Part shown: positions 1-10,116 of the stretch, piece after piece | Layout: every line of letters begins with the position of its first letter | Position numbering within the stretch: position 1 is the first letter of the stretch | Source of the DNA: Blastobasis lacticolella | Taxonomy: Eukaryota > Arthropoda > Insecta > Lepidoptera > Blastobasidae | Length of the DNA stretch: 64,000 nt | Reading direction: 5' to 3' | Assembly (NCBI GenBank): GCA_905147135.1 | Contig: LR990045.1 | Location: forward strand, 14,050,173 to 14,114,172 | Notes under the pieces: generated by a model | The model's input: the letters and a program-made list of their open reading frames with translations, nothing else | Databases searched by the model: none | Told to the model about the DNA's origin: nothing | Made by a program: the position numbers and the translations under genes

Positions 1-132
1 ACTATAAGGAATAAACTTGTACGTTTTCATGGTTTATTACCATTTATAATATTTCAACAGTAAACTAAGATTAAATAAATATTTAACACTTTGTGTTGTC
101 ACTTCATGATGATGGCAAGATGATGATGAAGC

Positions 133-153
133 CTGAAGATGAGTAATTCGAAA
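133..153 (+). other. Hammerhead-ribozyme-like core (weak)
   Basis: CTGAAGA at 133-139 and GAAA at 150-153 flank a 10-nt segment, and an ACCGGT palindrome follows. This is the order CUGANGA, helix II, GAAA, helix III seen in hammerhead ribozymes, which occur in Penelope-like retroelements. The segment between the two cores pairs poorly and starts with U where a G is expected. It could equally be the 3' end of a LINE. Confidence 0.12.
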
Positions 154-225
154 CCGGTTGCAATTTAATAAAATTTGTATAATAAAGTTGAACTAGTGTA
201 CAAAAAGTGATTTAATTCATGAGAT

Positions 226-329
226 TAAATAAATAAATAAATAATCGTGGCCAAATTCACACAGCGCCATCTAGCCCCTAACTAACCAAAACTTGTACTA
301 TGGGTGCTAGCTACCTGATATCTTAAAAT
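226..329 (-). repeat. SINE/LINE 3' tail, truncated copy
   Basis: Read on the minus strand, this segment carries the tail phrase ctagcacccatagtacaag, then a short stretch ending gctagatggcgctgtgtgaa, then a (TTTA)n tract. The same tail ends the tRNA-headed SINE at 32252-32500. Similarity stops near 329, so this copy is 5'-truncated, as target-primed retroposition often produces. The simple-repeat terminus is the 3' end of the element. It may be a truncated SINE, or the 3' end of the LINE from which the SINE took its tail. Confidence 0.75.
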
Positions 330-1589
330 ACTAAGACTACTGAGGTGCTTACCTATATCTATAACAATATGCCAATAAAGAAGACTTTTTATGCTTCTGC
401 CATTTTAGAAAATCTGACTCATCGTAAAAATAATAATCCGTGAATCATTATTTCAACATTCCCATAACAGAGAAGCCACATGTATAGAATAGAAACGTAC
501 AGGCTATCCATTGTAAGATTTATTATTATCTATAGAAGAGTTATTGCTATTTCGAAACACATTGGATCCATATGCATAGATACGCAACACCAATCATTTT
601 GGATATTATTATTAATGTGGTGATTGGGCGGTGAAGAAAAATTATATTGGTTCTTTTAACACCGTTAGGTGGTATTGCCTGGTACTTACTACCTATAAAA
701 ATATAGACACTTAAGTGAAAAATTGTATTATACCTTGTTATTAAAGTACCTACTTGTTGTTTGTTCAACCATAAAAAAGAAAACAACACGTTTAAAATAA
801 CATGAGAACTAAACATTACGGTATACGACGCGACGTAGAATTAAAAGTTTGAAGGACATGTTGATAAATTTTTTAATATAGGTGTTCTGTTTACAAATAT
901 TATGACAAAATAGAATATGAATTTATACTACTATCTCTCTTATGGGACTAGATTTTTGTTTTAGTCAGTTAAATTATACAAATAAAAATATAGAATAAAG
1001 ACGAGGAGCGCTGAAAAACTTCTGCTAAAGACGAGATATCGATACGTCATTGCGGAGTAAAAGTTGTCCCACTTTTCTGGCCTTGGTGGCGGTTAAACGT
1101 ATTACCTTAGATATCAAATGGCACAAGTATCTGAGGAAGCATACTAGTAACCAAACCACAAAAGTTAGGTCAAAGTCGATAGTTTGTTACTCTTTAACGC
1201 AGATTTTCGATACCATGTTGTGTCTCGTAGCTGGTGCACCAGAGTGAACTCCAAACGTTTTCCTAGGACGTTTTCTCGGGCTAAGCCGCGCTCGGAAGCT
1301 AGTTTATTCATAAGTACACAAGACGCTAGCTTCCTCCCGTGGCTCATGAACAAGGAGGTCTCTTGCGAAATTTAACAACCCGAAGATAACAAGTTCCAGT
1401 GTTATCTCCGTACCTAACGCGGCGTGAAAGGTGCATTTTGCAGGAGTTAATGTTGCGTTTTACAACCCCCGAATGTTTGGCTGCTCGTTAGTTTGGCGTG
1501 AGGGTGGGGCCGGGAATAGTAAAAACGTGGCCTCAATTTGACGAGTCCTAGTTGATTACTTCATTTCCTTTGATGTTGACTTTTCCGTC
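330..1589. other. No gene recognised
   Basis: The first half is AT-rich. From about 1230 to 1530 the sequence is richer in GC, with CpG dinucleotides. The short reading frames in both strands there overlap one another and show no family motif. I see no RNA gene or known repeat here. Confidence 0.5.
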
Positions 1590-1760
1590 ACGTCGTATAA
1601 GGCGACTAATTTTCTGTAGGCAACCAGCTCGGACCTTTATTGAGCAGGATTTGGACAATAGCTTCTTCTGTTGTGTTTTACTACTGTGAACTCCAACCTG
1701 AGCCTCCTCCACGAATCATCATCATCATCTGCCAAGGTCCGCTTACCGTTTTCAGCGTCC
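1590..1760 (+). repeat. Dispersed retroelement fragment
   Basis: The 19-nt word at 1592-1610 (gtcgtataaggcgactaat) recurs with one difference on the minus strand at 30992-31010, next to a Jockey-like RT pseudogene. The phrase is familiar from moth repeats, and the following part, with its run of ATC triplets, fits a decayed retroelement leader. Only the shared word is direct evidence; the extent is a guess. Confidence 0.4.
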
Positions 1761-4479
1761 TCGCGATGTAAGGTGTTGGCTCTCTTATTTGACTCAGCGT
1801 TAGCATCGATCGCTTCTTGGGTCATACTCAGGACCTCTTTCCTAATATCAGCAGGTATAAATACATATTTTTCTCGTGAGCTACCTCCACAAATGAAAAG
1901 ATAAGATAATATTTTATTGAGCATAATAGCCTTATGTTTAATGTAGTTAAACATCATTTAGCTTACTTGGCTATATTAACTACAATGCAATTATTCGTTG
2001 CAGTTTAAAATAGGTGGGTGTCTATCAGGTGAGATGGCGGCCAAATTACTGTATTGTCTAATATTAAAAAAAAGGTGTGTGTCCCATCTGTGCTATAAGC
2101 ATCATCAACGTTCACGTGGAAACGTTTGCAGTACCGGACGGCAACGCATTCGAGGCTTCCTGGGTGTTAACTTTTTATCAGAAGACCCGTTTGCCCTTCC
2201 TCTGTTATAAAAACACCTTAAAATTAAATGTCAGCAACAAAATTCGAACCTAAATGAAGTATTTTATAAAACCTTCTTGCATTTCTCGTACAGTCGTATA
2301 GAAGCGTGACCAAACCATGACCGGCAACTTATGGAACGAAAATGGCTATGGTAGAAATTACACAGCAATCAAATAGAGGCTCCTTTATGATTTTACGGAG
2401 CTATAATCAAGTGGCCCTGTTGGTTTTAGTTCCGCTAGGTTAGCTAGTTACCTATGCGTTTACCTCTTGTTTAGTTTCATTATTTTGGACACCCACTACT
2501 TACTACATTAATACTTAAGCAGCAATGGAAAATGTTAATTTGATGAACACCACAATCTTGCTAATGAGCTTCGAAGATTATCACGCCTATAAGTATAAAC
2601 AGCATGGAAAGATGTAGATAAAATGTTAATTTTAATGATCTGGCTCTATCTTGGGTTTATATGCACTAAATTACCAAATGTTGTTAGTGTGCAATCGGCA
2701 ATTTCAATCTTTTATAACAATAATTCGTGTGTTAGATACCAAACCAGATTTCAGGCTAACTGGTTTGTCCTTGGGTGAACTTACTTTAATTTTATTGAAT
2801 TAAATTAGTGGTTTAAAGTTTATATACATGGTAAACAACCGTTTGTGCAAAAGCTTTTTAGTCCAAATTAGTTTTTTAGTCCAAATTACATTGTCCTAGA
2901 ACTAGTTTATATTAACACGCTTAGGATAAACTAATTTGGTTTTTAAATTGGCCGGGAATATAATATGAGTTTTAGATTTGGTTTTTAGTTTTAAGATAGG
3001 GATGATTGAGAAAAAAGCATCTCTTCCTTTCTTAAACGCGTGCCGTCGAACGGGCTAAGTTTCTCAGGCCTTTTGAATAGCCGTATATCATAATGGGAGC
3101 CCCTAGAGCCGTGTTACGGTACTGTGGATGGCCAGCCAATGGGATTGGGCACGAGGTCAAGGGTCGCCTACACCCGGCCTCTTGGGTGCTAGAGAGTTAA
3201 TATCGCATTCAGTTTATGTGTCATCGTGTTTGTGTGCCGGGAAGGTGCAAATCGCTTATAGATGTAAGATAGAAATATTGTTATTGTGCTTTGGCTTTGT
3301 GGTATCGCATTTTCTCTTTATGGCTTTTAACACCATTACGAGGCGCGAGTGATTATAGTATTTTATATTCGTACCAATAAAATTTCTAATAGGTTAAGTT
3401 CATTCTTTCTTTAGTTTACAGTCGGCATCAGAAGTAGGTAAGTAAGCCACCAGACTGTTAATGATCTGACCTGACGGAGATTTACCAGGAGACCATAAGA
3501 TTTATCTAGACATGATACAGATAGTTAGAATGGTATTTATCGTGAACTGTGTCCATACCGAATGGGCTATGTAAATACCTATCTTGGTAATAATATTTCA
3601 ATCATCGTAGTTGTTAAGATTATTCTGGATTGTTATTTCGCTTAACTACTATTGATGCAGACTGTACCTAACCAAGAATTAATAAGGTTCGGTTAACACA
3701 TAGTAAGAATGTAGTAGTCCTACTGAGGCATAGCGTATTCTACGTTAAATTGCGCAACTGAAACGCAAAGCAACACCAGTCGCAATTCGGATAAAGGTCA
3801 AACGAATATTAGTTCACGGCGATTACGAAGCAAAATTTGAAATTATAATTTCGAAGCGGCACTATCCAGCGGCTGCCACGTAGCGAGACAACAACTAGAA
3901 ATGTGGTTAGGCATCGTCTGACGCAGAATATTGCCCGTGAATAATTGCTGCTATGTCTAACTTAACCATTAAGACGCCATGGCTTACTGCCTTGTGGGTG
4001 TTTTAACAACGCCTAAAATTCGAGCGGCCGGAGTGTCAATGATAGTGCTTCTTATTTATACGTTTTTTAAGTTACAGTGAACGTTATTTTCCACGTCGTA
4101 GAATTGCAATAAATCTGTAATATTTTGCCAGTGGCGAAGAAAAAGCACTTGTTTATCCAATAAAGCCATCATAGACTTCTTACGCCGGGGACCGCTAAAC
4201 GCTCAGTGATTTACACTCTTCCATAAAACTGTATCAAAAGTGTATCTAGTTAGTACTAAAACTGTTATATTTGCACAATGAAGGCCGATTGCTCATCCAA
4301 TCATTTCTTTCAAAAAAAAATTACGCGTCTTATAATTTTATTCTGAACTCAAATTAGAGTGGTCTTCTGCAGAACGAAAAGTTATTTTTCTGCGTCGAAG
4401 TTTTTAGCAACAAGAATGAAATTGTACCAAGAACTACCAGGAGTTCCGTTAGATTGCATGGTATGAAATAAAAGAATAC
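1761..4479. other. No gene recognised
   Basis: This is AT-rich DNA with only short, overlapping reading frames. The only structure I can support is the small repeat and inverted repeat at 2855-2939. A slightly GC-richer patch lies around 3030-3250. Confidence 0.5.
2855..2939. repeat. 18-bp-period repeat with 12-bp inverted repeat
   Basis: A 16-nt word, tttttagtccaaatta, occurs at 2855-2870 and again at 2873-2888, giving a period of 18. The word ccaaattagttt at 2863-2874 is matched perfectly by its reverse complement at 2928-2939. This may be a small fold-back remnant, or chance in AT-rich DNA. Confidence 0.5.
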
Positions 4480-5040
4480 AGTCAAAGTCCCCGGGCTCAG
4501 GAGCCGCGGCGTTGCGGGCAAACATTATGAAACTTCCCGCCGTTGCAGCGAGCATCAGAATTAAATTAATAACCGCTGTGAACTTCCTTATTTTTAGAAC
4601 TCGAAAATTGTTTTCTAGATTTGGGGTTCCAAGGAAAATCCGCAATGAAAACTCGGAAAATTCGGCCTCAGGCTGATTGCACATCTCCCGGGCTTTTCAA
4701 TTTAGAATTGATCGTGAGGAGAATGAGGGGAAAGGAGATTGATATTTGGGATTTTCCAGCTAGCGGCCCCGTCGGAGGCCGCACAAGTGAGGGATCGCTC
4801 CAACCAGTCCCCGGCTAATGATATCCGAAGCTTATCGGCTCGCTTGTCGCGCGTCATTTTTACGGATTCGACGGGATTTATGTAAATTTGTTTTGTCAGC
4901 GATACGCCTTGTTGCGGGCCGCGGCAAATCTGTTGCGATATCGCCAATATTGATATTCGCGCCGGTTTTCCAGTGATATAATTTTTATTGGAAAGCATTT
5001 GCGGGCGCCGACTCGGTCGCCGCATTGAATTTATAATTCG
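4480..5040. promoter_or_regulatory. GC-rich island, candidate regulatory DNA
   Basis: This block is clearly richer in GC and CpG than the DNA around it and has no repeat signature. Reading frames on both strands are short and mutually overlapping. It contains GGGATTTTCC at 4748-4757, a perfect Rel/Dorsal-type (NF-kB) site by consensus. A conserved non-coding element is the best guess. An undetected exon is possible. Without alignments this remains inference. Confidence 0.3.
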
Positions 5041-7735
5041 TTTTCTTTATCAAAAAACAATATGGCTTCGCAATGAATGTCGGATTATGAATACGTATAC
5101 ACACGTAGTCGTTTACAGAACTATGGAATAATTATACATTCCTACCACTACTTAAGTGGGAAACGTTATTAATATTCATCGGATTAGACGCAATGTGTGC
5201 GTTGAGGCAAGTTAGCAGCCATACAAGGGCGACATCAGTAGGTAGGTACACGTAACGTAACATCGGTACAATCTCCTCGATGTGTGGTAACCCTATAATT
5301 CGGTGGGTCTATTCTGGTACGTGCATCTCGGGCGCCACAATAGAATGTCTCCGGGTATTCAATGAGCGTGCATGTGATTGGTTCTAATAGGTTTGAGTAG
5401 AATGGGGTATTATAGGCGCTCGCGACCTAATCTACATCTCGGGTAATATATGACGCACGTAATTGTTCAGGCGACCGCCGAAATTGGACACGTTATGTAG
5501 GTAGGTGCGTCTTTGGTATTTAGCCGACGTGCGCTGTACGTGGGCCGAGTTGACAATTAACTCCGCTAACGAGGGTGAATCAGCAACATAAGAAACGCTT
5601 TTGATGCTGTTGATAGGGGTATAACATCATACAAATAACAATGTTACAGTAATTTCCCTTCTACATTTTATTCGTGTAGTTATGTAAACTAAACATATTA
5701 CTATTTAGTTTATGCGACAAATCTTGACTTACTTGATCACAATATCGATCTGTGAAGGTAAAAGAAAGGAAATATGTACATAATAGCTACACCAAATACA
5801 TATTGATGTATAGTACCCACCTATAACAGCTATAATATTATTATCTGCATTACTAAACCTTATGTGTTTAGCAATTATCAGATCGATAATGGATATGATC
5901 GTAATCAAAGGAGTTGGCAGTGCGCCAATCATTGCAACGATTAGTGATCCAATAGTCAATTGTGTTTCACAGTATGATTAGTTCCCAGTAATCTACGCAT
6001 GCATCACTAAGATAATCTCAGGCTCAAGTCCTAAGAGGGGCCGTATATCAACCTCAAAGCCTGTCTCATGAGGCCGGCACATAGCCTAAGCAGTTTAGCA
6101 TCCATCCAACGAGATTGATGCCATCGTCGCCGAGACGGAACGGCGATCCGATTCGTAGCACAATCTCGGCAGCGACGAAGGAAAACATCCCTTAACACCA
6201 TGGCAAAGGGTGTATTCAACACTCACGCGCAACACTTCACAGAATCGTATATGACACGATGATTGTATCGTGATTCGGTTGTTTGCGTTGATATAGTGCT
6301 AAATTGAAATACGAGATGTGAGATGTGACAGGCACGGCTCTTTGTGTGGCGCGCAATGGTTAATCCACTGGCAAACAGTCTTCGAGTCTAATGCATACTG
6401 TTGTCGATTTCATGTAACTAAATTGGGTGAATTCAATGGCAGGCTGTTGATATCGTACAGTGATTGCGAGCTGCGAGATAGGTAACTGGTTCAGCGTGCA
6501 AACATATTGACATTAACAGTGGTTGATGGTTGCGTAGGTAGATATTTATCACCGTTTGTGACATAAAGGACAGGCTACGGAGGAAATCTTTTAGTTTAGT
6601 CACTATTTTGTGTAGTTTAATGGAGGCTTTGTAGCATTAAGAAAACTTTGCTCTTTGACTTTTGATTTTCTTGAATCTAGAATATAAACTGCTTTTTGAA
6701 AATGAATGAACGAATGGGACAAGAAATATTTATGGTCAGAGAAAATATCTACTAAATTCCAATTACTACCGTCTTTATAGGTAATATAATAATTTACTAA
6801 GAGCTTTTCTCATACTCTCATACAATATTCATATTTATGTTGTTTTTCTTTCTTTCTGTTTATAATGCTTTCTTAAACCAGATTATGTTATAAATTTCAA
6901 ATTAAGTTAAAAATCTAGCTTGAGTGTAAACTAAAAATTTCAAAAAGGAAACGGATGCTCGCTTCTATTAGAACGATGATCGTAACTTTCGCAGCGATTT
7001 GCCTTCATTAGCATTGCTCTCTCCCCTTAAAAAGGAATAGGCACTTATCGACGTATATTTTCAATTTTCAATCATTTGGCGTATACAATTTTTATTCGTG
7101 GAAGCGTTTACTGGAAATTGTTGAAGGCCGTTTCGTGCATTCATTATTTATGCCTTAAGTCAAGATGCCATTAAAACCATTGAATCGTATAATTGTAAAA
7201 AGCCAGCCAACATTTACGCCAGTATTTGGAAGAATAATGACCTATTTCAATTCGAATCAGAGAAACAACTCAATAGAATTATGTTTGAAGCAAACTCAGC
7301 GGGTGAATAGAGGTTTCCAAATCACGCTTTTTAAATGTACAGTAATTGATTAATATCGGAAAGAGTTACTGTTGCTTGTTGTAACAATGGCGATGAAGAT
7401 AAATTAAAATAAAACGCTTCATAAAGTGTACAAATTTGAGAATAAACACTCTCAGTTGATCCTTCTCGTATTAGAGGATTCTTGAATGTATTAGTGAACA
7501 ATATAAGCACTCATAACAGGTTAATAAAATTAATTTACTTCGGGGTAATTGGATGAAAGTTTTTAAGGACTTTCAATTAACACGCTTGCTTTAATTCTTT
7601 TTTAAATTCTGGACTTTTTAAGATCGACTAATGAGTAAAAGCCCGCGTTAAGCTGATTCACCAAACCTATAATTACAATCACTATGAAGAGCCTGTACGA
7701 GTACTAAATTCTTTATTATTTAATAAATCGAATCA
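5041..7735. other. No gene recognised
   Basis: The stretch is mixed in composition, with moderate GC at 5280-5560 and 6030-6250. The word gcagcgacgaaggaaaacat at about 6170-6190 resembles a phrase common in lepidopteran repeats, so a decayed repeat may lie around 6100-6200. The rest is AT-rich and featureless to me. Confidence 0.4.
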
Positions 7736-7975
7736 GTGATCACATTGACCCATTGCAGGATAAAGGCATCACTCCCGTTATATTATACCTTGTCGCTATA
7801 CATGACTGGGCTAGGCAATTTGGTTTACTTGTCAATCCTGCTAAGTCGCAGACCTTGATTATTGGCCGCGGAAGGCTCAGGAGTATATCTACCCAGAGCA
7901 CTCTACGATGGGGTGTATATTCCATACAGAAAACAAGTAAAAAATTTGGGCTTTATCTTACTCACTTTTAAAAAG
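7736..7975 (+). pseudogene. Non-LTR RT fragment (LINE)
   Basis: The translated stretch contains IHDWARQFGLLVNPAKSQTL followed by IIGRGRLRS and, later, KKFGLYL. This is the region just after the catalytic YADD box of Jockey/CR1-type reverse transcriptases, where the template-contact segment (VNPAKSQ) and the LG-box segment (here FGLYL) lie. Both ends are cut off: the catalytic palm motifs upstream are missing and the thumb is absent. About 70 residues remain, and the spacing between segments is shortened, so indels are likely. It is a dead LINE remnant. The LINE 3' end at 8145-8275 may belong to the same insertion with an internal deletion. Confidence 0.75.
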
Positions 7976-8144
7976 AGAGTGAGAGAACACTTCTTATCTA
8001 CACTACTATGATAGTATTAAGTATATGCAAATTATTTATATAGGCATATAAAGTAACAATTTTGTGGAGGAGCATTGACTTAAATTGATAATTTTATCAT
8101 ACACACACAAGGTACACGCTGGAGTACCCGTGATATCACTTTTA

Positions 8145-8275
8145 CACCTCTCGGGTTGGCTGGAAGAGATCTCTTGTAGAAATTTGCCGCCTTTGTGTAC
8201 TATATTTTGGTTTCAACTTTGTAACTTTTTGTTGTGTATATTATTTGTTGCACAAAAATACATAATTCATAATTA
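8145..8275 (+). repeat. LINE 3'-end fragment
   Basis: The segment starting gggttggctggaagagatct, through a T-rich stretch to gttgcacaaaaatacataa, matches in style the 3' UTR and tail of lepidopteran LINEs. A related phrase, ttagctggaagaaatcccg, occurs in the LINE tail near 21645. No coding sequence is left. It lies 170 bp downstream of the RT fragment at 7736-7975 on the same strand. Confidence 0.55.
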
Positions 8276-8335
8276 AACGAAAGAATGAAGTAGAAGCAAG
8301 AGGACACAAAGACGATTATGACATAACTCTATGCT

Positions 8336-8383
8336 ATCTTTTCTACTGAAATAAAGAACTGTTTATTACAGTAGAAAAGATAC
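8336..8383. repeat. 48-nt near-perfect hairpin
   Basis: Arms of 14 bp (TATCTTTTCTACTG at 8336-8349 and its exact complement at 8370-8383) are extended inward, after one A/A mismatch, by 6 more pairs (8351-8356 with 8363-8368) around a 6-nt loop. That gives 20 of 21 positions paired. Its function is unknown. It may be a fold-back remnant or a small-RNA precursor. Confidence 0.8.
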
Positions 8384-9954
8384 ACCTATATATTCAGCTA
8401 TAAATAGGGAACGGCCGAGTAAGCTCGCCAGAAAGCACGAAAGGTAGCGTAGTAAACTTGCCAGATAGAAAAAGCTTCTGAATAGCTGCACAGCTTCCGT
8501 GGATCATCGAACGCGATCGCCGATACAAATCTTCCACGTACAGTTGTACGGCGCGGGCCCTAAAAAGCGATTTGTTTAACAAACCGTGCACGGGACACGT
8601 TTTATCTCTTCACGCCCACTAGCCGCGATAATGCCTCGGTTGAGTTACAATCGTGGCCATTGTGCCGCTCCATTCTGTAAAAAAATAATCGACTTTTTCA
8701 TTACACATCACAAATTATTCGATTGACTAAGCCGGAGAGGATTGCTGACGACACGCAACTACTCGACAGCAGTGATTGCCTCGCTTCTAGTTGTTGGCTG
8801 GAGTTGATTATGCCTTGGGGAGTGTTTGAGATGTCTTGTTAGGATTCTGATCATATTACCGGGTTAACTGATTTGAAAGTACAGGGCGTGTGTATTTTAT
8901 GACGCACCATGTAATTCAAATTTATATATTATTAGATAAGGAGGATGCGTCGCTTGAATTAAATTTGTGCAAAATATTAGGCAATGACAATGCTCTGTTA
9001 CAACCGCTCACTGACTTTATCATTCTTGTTTCAGGTAAGTCATCGAAGTAAATTGAAAGGGGGGACCAGAATATAAAATTTGAAACAGATTCCGGTAAGC
9101 CGCTCCCTAACTTTCATTTCAAGTTAAGGCAATAATTTTTAATACGACCTTTGACGTAGCTTCGGAAGCTTTTGAAATTACGCTGTAACTTGGAACGCTT
9201 CCAGAATGAATTCAAACGGAAACCCCAGTGCTGACTTGTACAATATCTGGTTTCTAGAAACGTTGAAATTCTCTCGTAGAACCGGACCGGGTGATTATTA
9301 ACTCACATCCGTTGTCAGCTGTAGATTTTTAACCGGTACCAAACAATCGTGCTTGGACTTTAATTGCGGCTTGCGAAGTATCTCTCGCGAGCACTTCTTT
9401 ATAAAGTACTTTAAGCAAGATAAAGATTTTTTAATATTGGGAACTATTATTTTTGTAGATTGTGCCAAAGGTTTTGATTGAGGGTCTTATTTTAAAGGAG
9501 ACGTCTGCAGTTGAAGCTCTTCTTCAAATAAAGCAAGTGGTGGTTAAATGCGTTGTTGTAAGATTGGCAGACGATTGAATACAGAATATACCGAAAACTG
9601 AAAACTGTTTTAACCTTTTTGGTACTTAAAAATCTATAGAAAGTAATTATTTCTTGGAATTGAACACAACCCACGCCAAACCAATAACCTGGGAATTGAA
9701 ACTTGGAGACCGTACTCGAAATACGAGTAGGTATCTATAAATAAATTTTGTAGGAATACAAAGATGTTACTATTATATAAGATAGCAGAAAGCTTTTTTT
9801 GGGATGAAAAAGTATTGTCGTGGCAAATTGAACTTGCAACAGGACGATATAAATCATATCAGAAACTACTCGTATATTGATATAATTGAGTGTGTCAAAT
9901 AATTGACATGAACTATGTCAGAATTGTACACCTATTCGTTTTATCTATACCTAC
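8384..9954. other. No gene recognised; GC-richer patch 8400-8650
   Basis: The part at 8400-8650 is GC-richer with CpGs and no repeat signature, so it is a candidate conserved non-coding block. The remainder is AT-rich. A splice-like site at 9016-9040 is listed separately. Confidence 0.35.
9011..9040 (+). promoter_or_regulatory. Abutting 3'/5' splice-site motif (recursive-splice-like)
   Basis: A branch-like CTGAC (9011-9015) and a pyrimidine-rich tract lead to TTTCAG ending at 9034. A perfect GTAAGT donor follows at once at 9035-9040. This zero-length-exon arrangement is the ratchet point used for recursive splicing of long introns in Drosophila. If it is real, the window lies in a long intron of a plus-strand gene. 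A similar motif on the minus strand at 45963-45970 shows that chance occurrence must be considered. Confidence 0.25.
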
Positions 9955-10116
9955 TTATGTTATCATCATATATTTTAAAGTATGACTCTTGTCTCTATCC
10001 GCCAATCTCTTCATATTTTTATAATCTCCGGCACTTACTTTTTCCTTCACGTCCTTCCAATATTCATATCTTGGCTTTCCTCTTCCTCTCTTACTTTCAA
10101 CTTTGCCTTCTACTTA
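9955..10116 (-). pseudogene. LINE ORF2 C-terminus
   Basis: Read on the minus strand, a continuous frame begins VEGKVESKRGRGKPRYEYW, runs through KDVKEKVSAGDYKNMKRLAD, and ends near KYMMIT with a TAA stop at 9955-9957. The basic patch, the RGRGKPRY segment and the YKxMKRLADxR segment are typical of the end of LINE ORF2 proteins of moths. The upstream RT domain is missing, so this is a 5'-truncated insertion. A second, more decayed copy of the last part lies at 27985-28057 on the same strand. About 53 codons are intact here. Confidence 0.7.

Noticed and set aside
1637..1957. 106-codon minus-strand frame with a run of Asp
   Set aside because: It lies opposite a retroelement-like segment (1590-1760). 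The Asp run comes from an ATC-triplet repeat, and no family is recognised.
4382..4684. 100-codon minus-strand frame in the GC-rich island
   Set aside because: No motif, and other frames in the same bases are open as well, so composition explains it.
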